Assembly (NCBI GenBank): GCA_902768105.1
Contig: CACXJZ010000014.1
Span: forward strand, 18,919-82,918
From: an uncultured Prevotellaceae bacterium
GTDB taxonomy: Bacteria; Bacteroidota; Bacteroidia; Bacteroidales; Bacteroidaceae
DNA: 64,000 bases
Reading direction: 5' to 3'
Made by a program: the position numbers and the translations under genes. The notes below the pieces were generated by a model. That model worked only from the letters and a program-made list of their open reading frames with translations. It did no database searches and had not been told where the DNA came from. Shown piece after piece: positions 9,018-16,364 of the stretch; position 1 is the stretch's first letter, and each line of letters begins with the position of its first letter.

Positions 9018-9304
9018 TACTCATCCCCTCCTTTCTTCAGTTGGTCTTTCCACGTGGCACTCGGCTTGAAGCCCAAGACCAGTTTGGGCGGTACCAGCAT
9101 GCGCTGGCCAGTTGCGGGGTTCACCATAATGCGTTCCATCTTCTTCTTCACTTCAAACGTTCCGAAGTTGGCAACGGTTACCGCGTTGTCTTCCAGGAAG
9201 CTGTCGCTCATGGCGTTCACGAGGTTGGTCACCAGCCGTTGCGTGTCGCTGGTGCTGTAGCCCATCCGGGCTGAGAGCTCGCTGATAAATTCCTTGTTAT
9301 TCAT
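9017..9304 (-). CDS. HU-family DNA-binding protein
   Basis: 95 residues, the standard size for HU/IHF. It begins MNNKEFISELSARMGYS, has the NFGTFEVKKK strand and the RIMVNPATGQ arm that wraps DNA, and ends in a lysine-rich tail. It should act as a nucleoid-associated dimer. It lies two bases after rimO, and its stop codon overlaps the start of the HU-LysM gene (TAATG). The two HU proteins may therefore be made together and could heterodimerise, placing a soluble HU beside a membrane-bound one. Confidence 0.93.
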   Translation of the reverse strand: MNNKEFISELSARMGYSTSDTQRLVTNLVNAMSDSFLEDNAVTVANFGTFEVKKKMERIMVNPATGQRMLVPPKLVLGFKPSATWKDQLKKGGDE

Positions 9305-9306
9305 AT

Positions 9307-10647
9307 TTATATATTGGTCGTTGCGTATAAGTCAAACTCTTCCGAATCGTTTATTCTCGCGTCGTAGAACTGCCCTATAGTCAGCCCCTCAGCGGCAGGA
9401 ATCAGCACCTCGGGATCAACCTCGGGCGAACTCTGCTCCGTGCGGCCTATGTAGTAGTCGCCCTCCTGGCGGTCAACGATGACGCGCATCACCTGACCCA
9501 CCTTCGCAGCCTCCAGTTCGGCGGCTATCTGCTGCTGTACGCGCATCAGACGGTCCAGACGTGCTTGCTTCACCTCCTCAGGCACATCGTCCTGATAGAG
9601 CTTGGCCGAGGGCGTGCCGTCCTCCTCAGAGTAGGCAAAGGCACCCATGCGCTCGAAGCGTGCCCACTTCACAAACGCCACCAGCTCGCGGAAGTCGTCG
9701 TCGGTCTCGCCAGGGAAACCCACCATCAGCGTCGTGCGCAGGCAGATGCCCGGCACCTCGCGACGCATAGTCTCAATGAGGTCGTAGGTCTCCTGCTTGG
9801 TGAAGTGGCGCTGCATGCGTTCCAGCACGGGGTCGCTGATGTGCTGCAGGGCTATGTCGAGGTACTTGCACACATTTTTCTTCTCACGCATCACGCGCAG
9901 CAGGTCCATCGGGAAATGTGCCGGATAGGCATAGTGCAGTCGTATCCACTCCACGCCCTCAATGTCCGACATTTTCTCCACCAGCTCGGCAATGTGCTGC
10001 CGACCGTCAATGTCGATGCCGTAGTATGTCAGCTCCTGGGCTATCACCTGAAACTCCTTGACGCCCTGACTGACCAGCCAGTGCACCTCGTCGAGTATCT
10101 CCTGCATCGGACGGCTCCTGTGCCTGCCGGTAATAATAGGTATGGCGCAGTAGGCGCAATGCCTGTCGCAGCCCTCCGCAATCTTCAGGTACGCGTAGTG
10201 CGAGGGGGTGGTCAAATGGCGAGCCCCACCAAACCTCCCCAAAAGGGGAGGCTCACTAACAGGCTCCGTAGGAAAGTCACTCCTTTTGGAGGGATTTAGG
10301 GAGGCTAATAGTTCCTCATAGTTGAACTTCCCGTACCAGCCGTCCACCTCGGGAATTTCCGCCTCCAACTCTGCCAGATAGCGTTCCGACAGGCAGCCCA
10401 TGACATAGACGCGCTTGACGCGACCTTCGGCCTTCGCCTGCACAAACTCCAGGATGGTGTTGATGCTTTCCTCTTTCGCGTCGGCAATAAATCCGCAGGT
10501 GTTGATGACCACTATCTCGCCCTCGGGCTGTTCGCTGTCGTGCGCGCAACGGAAGCCGTGCCTTTCGCACAGCCCCATCAGCCGCTCCGAGTCCACCAGA
10601 TTCTTCGAACAGCCCAGCGTGATAAAGTCAATCGTCCCCTTATTCAT
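9307..10647 (-). CDS. rimO: Ribosomal protein S12 methylthiotransferase RimO
   Basis: 446 residues. RimO methylthiolates an aspartate of ribosomal protein S12. The N-terminal MTTase domain carries cysteines near 13, 51 and 85 (LGCSKN, NTCGF, MGCLSE). The radical-SAM CxxxCxxC motif is at about 160-167 (CDRHCAYC), and a C-terminal TRAM domain follows. Residues about 116-143 are an extra linker, not expected in the family, encoded by a palindromic repeat element inserted in frame (see repeat at 10222-10307). The flanking domains are intact, so the enzyme is probably functional. It lies 27 bases after ftsY and two bases before the HU gene. Confidence 0.95.
   Translation of the reverse strand: MNKGTIDFITLGCSKNLVDSERLMGLCERHGFRCAHDSEQPEGEIVVINTCGFIADAKEESINTILEFVQAKAEGRVKRVYVMGCLSERYLAELEAEIPEVDGWYGKFNYEELLASLNPSKRSDFPTEPVSEPPLLGRFGGARHLTTPSHYAYLKIAEGCDRHCAYCAIPIITGRHRSRPMQEILDEVHWLVSQGVKEFQVIAQELTYYGIDIDGRQHIAELVEKMSDIEGVEWIRLHYAYPAHFPMDLLRVMREKKNVCKYLDIALQHISDPVLERMQRHFTKQETYDLIETMRREVPGICLRTTLMVGFPGETDDDFRELVAFVKWARFERMGAFAYSEEDGTPSAKLYQDDVPEEVKQARLDRLMRVQQQIAAELEAAKVGQVMRVIVDRQEGDYYIGRTEQSSPEVDPEVLIPAAEGLTIGQFYDARINDSEEFDLYATTNI
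10222..10307. repeat. Palindromic GGGGAGG element inside rimO
   Basis: The segment contains the perfect hairpin CCTCCCC-aaaa-GGGGAGG and a second CTCC-aaaa-GGAG hairpin. Its edge (minus strand GGGGAGGTTTGGTGGGG) recurs in diverged form near 11732, 36075 and 36700. It is translated in frame as a linker in RimO. Confidence 0.7.
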
Positions 10648-10649
10648 TG

Positions 10650-10692
10650 GTTAGCAGTAGCAAATTCTTCACTCTTAACTCTTCACTTTAAA
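10650..10692. repeat. GAAGAGT-type heptad repeat between ftsY and rimO
   Basis: Reads TTAGCAGTAGCAAATTCTTC followed by ACTCTTAACTCTTCACTTTA. The AGTAGC-AAATT head plus TTCACTC array recurs at 38215-38300 and 21286-21330. It supplies the last codons and the stop codon of ftsY (KVKS then TAA). Confidence 0.7.
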
Positions 10693-11634
10693 CAGCGAGT
10701 CCACGAACTCCCTGCGGTCAAAGAGCTGCAGGTCCTCCATACCCTCGCCCAGTCCGATGTACTTCACGGGCACCTTCAGCTGGTCTGAGATGCCGATAAC
10801 CACACCGCCCTTGGCCGTACCGTCGAGCTTCGTGATGGCCAGACTGGTTATCTGCGTCACAGCCGAGAACTGCTTGGCCTGCTCAAAGGCGTTCTGACCT
10901 GTAGAGCCGTCGAGCACGAGCATCACCTCGTCGGGAGCCTCGGGCAGCACCTTCTTCATCACGTCCTTGATCTTCTTCAGCTCGTTCATCAGGCCCACCT
11001 TGTTGTGCAGACGGCCAGCCGTGTCAATGAGCACCACGTCGGCATCATTGGCCTTCGCGCTCTGCAGCGTGTCGAAAGCAACGCTCGCAGGGTCGCTGCC
11101 CATCTGCTGCTTCACCACAGGCACACCTACCCGTTCGCCCCAGATGCACAACTGCTCCACGGCAGCGGCACGGAACGTGTCGGCAGCGCCCAGATAGACC
11201 TTCTTGCCGGCCTGCTTGAACTGCCACGCCAGCTTGCCTATGGTCGTCGTCTTGCCCACGCCGTTCACGCCAACCACCAGGATGACGTACGGCTTGTGGT
11301 CGCTGGGGATGTCCCAGTCGGCATTGTCCTCGCTATTATTTTCGGCAAGCAGCGCAGCAATCTCATCGCGCAGTATGCCGTTCAGCTCACTCGTCGAGAC
11401 GTACTTGTCGCGAGCCACGCGCTCCTCAATCCTCTTGATGACCTTCAGCGTCGTGTCAACGCCTACATCGCTGGTAATCAGCACCTCCTCGAGGTCGTCG
11501 AGCACCTCGTCATCTACCTTCGACTTGCCCGCAACGGCACGCGCCAGCTTGTCAAACACCGAGGTCTTGGTCTTCTCCAAGCCCTTGTCAAGCGTCTCTT
11601 TCTTGTTCTTATTAAAAAATCCGAATATTCCCAT
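10675..11634 (-). CDS. ftsY: Signal recognition particle receptor FtsY
   Basis: 319 residues from the ATG at 11634. A longer frame upstream would run through the promoter and is rejected. FtsY docks SRP-ribosome complexes to the inner membrane by a GTPase cycle with Ffh. The NG domain shows G1 GVNGVGKTTTIGKLA, the ADTFRAAAVEQL segment, G3 DTAGR and G4 TKLDGTAKGG. The acidic N-terminal region is short, as in other Bacteroidota. It heads the unit ftsY, rimO, HU, HU-LysM. Its promoter (11654-11684) is a copy of the palindrome-plus-promoter repeat family also found at 60.1-61.1 kb. The last codons lie within a heptad repeat. Confidence 0.95.
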   Translation of the reverse strand: MGIFGFFNKNKKETLDKGLEKTKTSVFDKLARAVAGKSKVDDEVLDDLEEVLITSDVGVDTTLKVIKRIEERVARDKYVSTSELNGILRDEIAALLAENNSEDNADWDIPSDHKPYVILVVGVNGVGKTTTIGKLAWQFKQAGKKVYLGAADTFRAAAVEQLCIWGERVGVPVVKQQMGSDPASVAFDTLQSAKANDADVVLIDTAGRLHNKVGLMNELKKIKDVMKKVLPEAPDEVMLVLDGSTGQNAFEQAKQFSAVTQITSLAITKLDGTAKGGVVIGISDQLKVPVKYIGLGEGMEDLQLFDRREFVDSLFKVKS

Positions 11635-11653
11635 AACAAACAATTTGAGGGGA

Positions 11654-11684
11654 CAAAGGTAGTGCAAATCGAGCGAAATACAAA
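11654..11684 (-). promoter_or_regulatory. ftsY promoter within a dispersed promoter repeat
   Basis: Minus strand -7 box TACCTTTG at 11654-11661, TTTG at 11681-11684, 19-base spacer. Immediately upstream is AAAATAAAT-tgct-ATTTATTTT, the same palindrome arrangement seen in the units at 60109-60268 and 60898-61074. Confidence 0.8.
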
Positions 11685-11982
11685 ATAAATAGCAATTTAT
11701 TTTCATCACGCCACAAAAAAGCCTCCCCATCGGGGAGGTCTGGTAGGGCTAGGTCCTAGGACTTCCTAGGTTCGCCTAAAAGATAGCCTAGGTCACATCG
11801 TTTTTTTAATTGGAACAACTGGAACTGGAACACTCAAGCCGCTACTTCACTCACACTTCCCCTACAAGGCCATTGAGTGTCTCACGGAGTTCGTTGCAAT
11901 AAAGTCAACTAACAAAAAATGGACAGGTCTCGGAGTGAGGCTTGCCCATTGTAAGGGATTGGGAATAAAAATGTGGAAATTA
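11685..11982. repeat. Hairpin-rich noncoding interval between divergent promoters
   Basis: I see no gene between the ftsY promoter and the promoter of the 12059 gene. The interval holds the hairpin CCTCCCC-atc-GGGGAGG (11722-11738, GGGGAGG family) and a run of CCTAGG-like units (about 11747-11793). It also holds an inverted repeat ACACTCAA/TTGAGTGT spanning 11830-11880. The stretch ending CTTCCCCTACAAGG near 11868 resembles one at 36180-36206. Confidence 0.6.
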
Positions 11983-12014
11983 TTTCGTGGAATGGGGAAT
12001 TATATGTAATTTTG
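11983..12014 (+). promoter_or_regulatory. Promoter of the secreted protein at 12059
   Basis: -7 box TAATTTTG at 12007-12014 with a weak TTTC near 11983-11986, about 20 bases upstream. The leader would be about 40 bases. Confidence 0.6.
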
Positions 12015-12058
12015 CAGGCGAAAGTTCAATCATTTAAAAATCTAAATTAAAACCAAGT

Positions 12059-12781
12059 ATGAAAAAGTTTTTTGCAATGGTAGCCATGATGGCTATGACG
12101 CTTGCGGCTAATGCCCAAGGCAACGAAGAACAAAGCCCATGGGCCGACGGACTGGATGTGAAGATTGCCGCCGAGGCTGGAAAGTTCACCCTGACAGCGG
12201 ACGGTCAGGACCCTCTGACCATTGCCATCAACAAACAGACCCGCGCAAAGAAGGGGGACATTGTACTGCTTCTGGATGGTAAGCAGCTCACTTACGCTAT
12301 CGTGAAAGATGCCGCAAACCCGCAGAAGCCCAAGGTCGTGCTGCTGAACCGCGAGTATGAGGACAATGAAAACGGCACACCGAAGGTGGAAACCACAGAG
12401 CTGGAGCCAGGCACATTCAACGTCGTGAAAGCCGGCGTCATGGCTCCTGGTGCGCGTATTGCAGCGAAGAGCAGCAACGGCAAATGGCTCTTCGGCAAGA
12501 TGGTGGCTGAGAAAGACGGCAACGTGCTCGTGCTGCTGAACGGCAGCTGGCCGAAGGTTCAGTCCTACAAGAAAGCCGATGTGAAGATGCTACCCCTGAA
12601 GGAGAATCTGAAGGCAGGAGACGAGGTGCTGATGAACCGTGCGAAATTCGCTGCTCTTACCATGAGCGGCTACAAGGTGAAGAAGGTTGACGCTGCCCTG
12701 GGTCGCGTGTGGATTACCTTCGAGGCATCGGGCTCGCTAAAGATCATGAGTATCGTTGACGTGACAAAGGCCGTGAAATGA
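12059..12781 (+). CDS. Secreted protein of unknown function
   Basis: 240 residues. A clear signal peptide (MKKFFAMVAMMAMTLAANAQ) is followed by a soluble, beta-rich protein with no transmembrane helix, cysteine pattern or catalytic motif that I recognise. The middle section (about 55-110) reads like a small beta domain around KGDIVLLLDGKQLTYAIV. The second half (125-230) repeats short strands such as GARIAAKSSNGKWLFGKMV and GDEVLMNRAKF. Export to the periplasm or outer membrane is likely. It stands alone, with its own promoter upstream and a terminator downstream at 12826-12866. The function is unknown. Confidence 0.75.
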   Translation: MKKFFAMVAMMAMTLAANAQGNEEQSPWADGLDVKIAAEAGKFTLTADGQDPLTIAINKQTRAKKGDIVLLLDGKQLTYAIVKDAANPQKPKVVLLNREYEDNENGTPKVETTELEPGTFNVVKAGVMAPGARIAAKSSNGKWLFGKMVAEKDGNVLVLLNGSWPKVQSYKKADVKMLPLKENLKAGDEVLMNRAKFAALTMSGYKVKKVDAALGRVWITFEASGSLKIMSIVDVTKAVK

Positions 12782-12783
12782 CT

Positions 12784-12800
12784 TTTTAGTGACTCCCGCG
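12784..12800. repeat. 17-base duplication of the tRNA-Arg 3' end
   Basis: TTTTAGTGACTCCCGCG here is identical to 12871-12887, which covers the 3' end of the tRNA gene. It resembles an old attachment-site duplication, but only 87 bases separate the copies. Confidence 0.7.
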
Positions 12801-12825
12801 AAGTGACTAAAAAAAATACCAAAAG

Positions 12826-12866
12826 AAAAAGACCAAGCTAAAGTGAACTTTGCTCGGTCTTTTTTC
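12826..12866. terminator. Bidirectional terminator between the 12059 gene and tRNA-Arg
   Basis: The stem AAAAAGACC (12826-12834) pairs with GGTCTTTTT (12856-12864), followed by a T run on the plus strand. On the minus strand it follows the tRNA gene and also ends in T-rich sequence. Confidence 0.8.
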
Positions 12867-12876
12867 TTGCTTTTAG

Positions 12877-12950
12877 TGACTCCCGCGGGATTCAAACCCA
12901 CAACCTTCTGATCCGTAGTCAGATGCTCTATTCAGTTGAGCTAGGGAGCC
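12877..12950 (-). tRNA. tRNA-Arg (anticodon ACG)
   Basis: The 74-base minus strand gene begins GGCTCCCTAGCTCA and ends GGGAGTC plus discriminator A. The acceptor stem GGCTCCC/GGGAGTC pairs with one wobble. The anticodon stem TCTGA/TCAGA encloses the loop CTACGGA, giving anticodon ACG, which reads CGN arginine codons. The T arm contains GGGTTTGAATCCC. CCA is not encoded. Confidence 0.95.
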
Positions 12951-12969
12951 ATTTTCTTATTTGCGGGTG

Positions 12970-13001
12970 CAAAGGTAAGGAGAAATTTTGTAACCACCAA
13001 A
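12970..13001 (-). promoter_or_regulatory. tRNA-Arg promoter
   Basis: Minus strand -7 box TACCTTTG at 12970-12977 and TTTG at 12998-13001, spacer 20. Transcription would begin about 14 bases before the mature 5' end. Confidence 0.75.
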
Positions 13002-13036
13002 TATTTTTCGCACTTTTTTCTCCCTTGCCCCGTTTT

Positions 13037-13915
13037 TTATACAATTATGCGCGTCTTGCGGTAGTTTTCGCGGAACTCAGAGGGGCTACATCCCTTTTTC
13101 TTCTTGAAAATTCGGTTGAAGTTGCTCAGGTTGTTGAACCCGCAGAGATAGCTGATTTCGCTGATGCTCTTAGACGTATCGACAAGCTGTCGGCTGGCAA
13201 ATCCCAGTCTCAGGTTGATGATGTACTCGGAGAGCGTGCGCCCCGTGCGCAGCTTGAAGAAGCGGCTGAAGGCCGAGGGGCTCATGCCTGCAAGGTCGGC
13301 CAGTTCGGTCAGTCGCAGCTCGTCCTGATAATGGTTGGAGATGTAGTTCTTGACCTTGAGCACGCGTCGTGAGTCACTTTCGACGTTGACCTTGGCGAAG
13401 CTGCTGGAGGCAAGTGTGCGTGCCCCGTCCTGACGCGACAGCTCGTAGAGCACGGTGAGGAACTGCTGCACGGCATAGAAGCCGTCTTTGACCTGGCTGA
13501 TGCCCACGAGGAGCGGATAGACGTGCATGATGGCCGAGAGGGGGAAAGCGAGTCCCTTGCGAGCTTCCGTCAGCATGTCGCGGATGCTGCGCATGGGGTT
13601 GCTGTCGAAGAATCCTCCCTCGCGCATGTCAAGGTTAAACTGTATGGTTATCTCGTGAATGTCGGGGCTGCAACACACATGCTGCTCCCAGACGTGCTCA
13701 AGGTCGGGCGAAGTAATGAGCACCAGGTCGTAGTCGTCAATGACCTCGGAGGAGTCGCCCACGGTACGACGCACGCCTGCCCCATGTTCCACAAAGTTCA
13801 GCTCAAAGACGTCGTGGTTGTGGATGGGATAGTTGAATTCCTTCTTGTGGCGGTCAGCGATGTAGAGCACATCGTGACTGCTATGCAGGGGTGTTATTTC
13901 GTGGATGATGTCCAT
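13037..13915 (-). CDS. AraC-family transcriptional regulator
   Basis: 292 residues. The N-terminal half is a cupin-like sensor (HNHDVFELNFVEHG near 32-45) of the kind that binds small ligands. The C-terminal 100 residues hold two helix-turn-helix motifs (LRLTELADLAGMSPSAFSRF and ISEISYLCGFNNLSNFNRIF) and end in the typical CSPSEFRENYR box. It is a soluble cytoplasmic one-component regulator. It is the last gene of the nfeD, SPFH, dapA, araC series, 21 bases after dapA. The ligand and targets cannot be told from sequence. Confidence 0.92.
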   Translation of the reverse strand: MDIIHEITPLHSSHDVLYIADRHKKEFNYPIHNHDVFELNFVEHGAGVRRTVGDSSEVIDDYDLVLITSPDLEHVWEQHVCCSPDIHEITIQFNLDMREGGFFDSNPMRSIRDMLTEARKGLAFPLSAIMHVYPLLVGISQVKDGFYAVQQFLTVLYELSRQDGARTLASSSFAKVNVESDSRRVLKVKNYISNHYQDELRLTELADLAGMSPSAFSRFFKLRTGRTLSEYIINLRLGFASRQLVDTSKSISEISYLCGFNNLSNFNRIFKKKKGCSPSEFRENYRKTRIIV

Positions 13916-13936
13916 TTGGTGGTGGAGAGCGGAGGG

Positions 13937-14824
13937 CTAAATCTTGAGCTCCTTCATGATTTCACTCATCTTCTGCAACGTAGAGATGCGCGTGGGCACA
14001 AGCGGCAGGCGCAGCACATTCTCAATGAAGCCCATCTCGTGGAGCATGGCCTTAACGCCGGCGGGGTTGCCATCGACGAAGAGCAGCGAGAAGAGGTCGG
14101 TAAAGCGGTGGTGAATCTTACGCGCCGCCTCATACTCGCCGCGGAACTGCAGGCGAATCATCTTCGAGAACTCCTTGGGCAGGGCGTTGCCGATGACGCT
14201 GATGACACCTACGGCACCACACGAAATCATGGGGAACGTAAGCGAGTCGTCACCCGAGATGACGTCAAAGTCCTTGGGCTTGTTCTTGATAATCTCATCG
14301 ACCTGCTCCAGATTGCCCGAGGCTTCCTTGATGGCAACAATGTTGCGACAGTCGCGGGCCAGACGCACGGTGGTCTCTGCCTTCATGTTCACTCCAGTAC
14401 GACCGGGCACGTTGTAGAGCACCACCGGCAGCTCGGTGGCTGCGGCAATGGCCTTGAAGTGCTGATAGAGACCTTCCTGCGAGGGTTTGTTGTAATAGGG
14501 GCAGACGGAGAGAATGCCGTCAACGCCCTTGAAGTCACCGGTCTTAAGCTCCTCGATGACGGCGGCGGTGTTGTAGCCTCCGCAACCCATGAGGATGGGC
14601 ACACGCCCCTGCACCAGGTCAACAATCAGGTCCTTGATTTTCTGCTTCTCCTCGCGCGTCAGCACGGGAGTCTCGCCGGTAGTGGCAAGGATACAGAAGA
14701 AGTCGGCACCGTTGTCAAGTTGATAGTTCACCAAGCGGATGAGGGCAGGATAATCGACCTGCCCGTCGGTAGTGAAGGGAGTAATGAGCGCTATGCCAAG
14801 TCCCTTGAAGATATTTTGTACCAT
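13937..14824 (-). CDS. dapA: 4-hydroxy-tetrahydrodipicolinate synthase DapA
   Basis: 295 residues, standard length. It condenses pyruvate with aspartate semialdehyde in the lysine/diaminopimelate pathway. Visible motifs are the start GLGIALITPFTTDGQVDYPAL, TTGETPVL, GCGGYNT, the tyrosine-bearing CPYYNKPSQEGLYQHF, and the Schiff-base lysine in NIVAIKEASG (near 163). GDDSL follows. It has a TIM-barrel fold and is cytoplasmic. It lies 40 bases after the SPFH gene; the interval contains an AATCG-type degenerate repeat. Nothing is missing. Confidence 0.96.
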   Translation of the reverse strand: MVQNIFKGLGIALITPFTTDGQVDYPALIRLVNYQLDNGADFFCILATTGETPVLTREEKQKIKDLIVDLVQGRVPILMGCGGYNTAAVIEELKTGDFKGVDGILSVCPYYNKPSQEGLYQHFKAIAAATELPVVLYNVPGRTGVNMKAETTVRLARDCRNIVAIKEASGNLEQVDEIIKNKPKDFDVISGDDSLTFPMISCGAVGVISVIGNALPKEFSKMIRLQFRGEYEAARKIHHRFTDLFSLLFVDGNPAGVKAMLHEMGFIENVLRLPLVPTRISTLQKMSEIMKELKI

Positions 14825-14864
14825 TTACGATTTACGTATTATCAATTTTCGATTGAATTGGAGG

Positions 14865-15818
14865 TTACTCTGACTTGAACAAGTCCTTGATGCCACCGAT
14901 GCTGCCCATGAGGTTCGTAGCCTCGTAAGGCAGATAAACAGTCTTCTGGGCAGGGCCTTGTGCCAGCTCCTGCAGCATCTGGATGTACTTCTGCGCCAGC
15001 AGGTAGTTGGCAGGATTGGTGCTCTTGCCGACAGCCTCGGTGATGAGCTCGATGGCCTTTGCCTCGGCCTCGGCCTTGCGGATGCGTGCCATGGCCTCAC
15101 CCTCAGCATTGAGAATGGCCTCCTGCTTGGCAGCCTCGGCCTTGTTGATGATGGCGGTCTTCTCACCCTCAGACTGCAGGATGTCAGCGGCTTTCTTACC
15201 CTCGGAGGTCAGAATGGTGGCACGCTTGTTACGCTCAGCCTGCATCTGCTTCTCCATCGCCGTGAGCACGCTCTCTGGCGGTGTGATGTCCTGCAGCTCC
15301 ACGCGGTTCACCTTGACGCCCCACTTGTCGGTAGCCTCGTCGAGCACGAGTCCGAGTTTCTTGTTAATGGTGTCACGCGATGTGAGCGTCTCATCAAGCT
15401 CCAGCTCACCGATGATGTTACGCAGCGTGGTCTGCGTCAGCTTCTCGATGGCGTTAGGCAGGTTAGAAATCTCGTAGGCAGCCTTGAACGGGTCAACAAT
15501 CTGGAAGTAGAGCAGCGCGTTGATTTCCGTCTGCACGTTATCCTTCGTAATCACGTTCTGCTTGGGGAAGTCATATACCTGTTCGCGCAGGTCAATGGTG
15601 GTGGAGTACATGTAACGCCCACGACTCAGGATGACGATGTCCTTCGCACGGTCGATAAACGGGATGATGAGGTTGATACCCGGATTGAGCGTGGCGTGGT
15701 AACGACCGAGACGCTCAATAATCTTGGTTTCCGACTGGGGAATAATGACCAGCGCCTTCTTTGCCAGCACCAGCACACACAACACGATGACTATCAGTAC
15801 ATAAAAGATGGGTTCCAT
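14865..15818 (-). CDS. SPFH/band 7 membrane protein (stomatin/QmcA type)
   Basis: 317 residues. An N-terminal helix (about 3-22) is followed by an SPFH domain (AKKALVIIPQSETKIIERLGRY through about 200). A long coiled-coil rich in A, E and K follows (about 195-270, with AEAAKQEAILNAEGEA). These proteins form ring-like scaffolds in membrane microdomains. The paired NfeD-type gene immediately upstream (gap 15) is the classic partner. QmcA or YbbK is the nearest named type; no protease domain is present. Confidence 0.9.
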   Translation of the reverse strand: MEPIFYVLIVIVLCVLVLAKKALVIIPQSETKIIERLGRYHATLNPGINLIIPFIDRAKDIVILSRGRYMYSTTIDLREQVYDFPKQNVITKDNVQTEINALLYFQIVDPFKAAYEISNLPNAIEKLTQTTLRNIIGELELDETLTSRDTINKKLGLVLDEATDKWGVKVNRVELQDITPPESVLTAMEKQMQAERNKRATILTSEGKKAADILQSEGEKTAIINKAEAAKQEAILNAEGEAMARIRKAEAEAKAIELITEAVGKSTNPANYLLAQKYIQMLQELAQGPAQKTVYLPYEATNLMGSIGGIKDLFKSE

Positions 15819-15833
15819 AATGCTATTGTTTTT

Positions 15834-16280
15834 TTAAAGTTTTTCTACTGTAATAATGGTGCTCTCACGCTTGACGACCCTCACGCGCTCGCCCTCGGCA
15901 ATAGCCTTGCCGTCGGCGCTGCAGGCCTTCCACACATCGCCGTCGATGGCTACACGACCATAGCCGCCCTCATCGACAGCCTCGCGCACACGACCTTCAC
16001 GACCTATAAGGGCATCAGCATTGCTCACGCGGTCAGGATCGTTGCGATGAAACCACCGGAGCACCACTGGACGCACAGTAAAGATGCTGATTAGACTGAC
16101 CACGGCAAACACCGCCAGCTGGACATAGAAATTGGCGAATGGAGAAACCAACGCTGCTGCTGCCCCACCAATGGCGAAACACATAATAAAGAAGTCGCCC
16201 GAGGTCAGTTCAAGAATGAGGCAAACGACTGCAATCACAGCCCACAACTGCCAAAGATTCTGCGAGATATACTCAATCAT
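15834..16280 (-). CDS. NfeD-like membrane protein
   Basis: 148 residues from the ATG at 16280. An in-frame ATG at 16307 lies only about 12 bases from the -7 box, so the downstream ATG is preferred. It has two or three transmembrane helices (about 8-70) and a C-terminal OB-fold domain (about 90-148, with ALIGREGRVREAV and GYGRVAIDGDVWKA). It lacks the protease domain of long NfeD proteins. It lies next to the SPFH gene, with which NfeD proteins work in membrane microdomain organisation. It is the first gene of the run to araC. Confidence 0.88.
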   Translation of the reverse strand: MIEYISQNLWQLWAVIAVVCLILELTSGDFFIMCFAIGGAAAALVSPFANFYVQLAVFAVVSLISIFTVRPVVLRWFHRNDPDRVSNADALIGREGRVREAVDEGGYGRVAIDGDVWKACSADGKAIAEGERVRVVKRESTIITVEKL

Positions 16281-16318
16281 ACTACTACACTTTATGTTGG
16301 TTGTCACAATTGACGTTT

Positions 16319-16352
16319 CAAAGGTACGAACATTTTTTCATTCCACCAAATT
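16319..16352 (-). promoter_or_regulatory. Promoter of the nfeD-SPFH-dapA-araC unit
   Basis: Minus strand -7 box TACCTTTG at 16319-16326 and a TTTG at 16349-16352, spacer 22. Confidence 0.65.
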
Positions 16353-16364
16353 TTCATCAAGAAA

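Noticed and set aside
11634-11730. N-terminal extension of FtsY
   Set aside because: The extra 32 residues would be encoded across the promoter; MGIFGFFNKNKK is the expected FtsY start.
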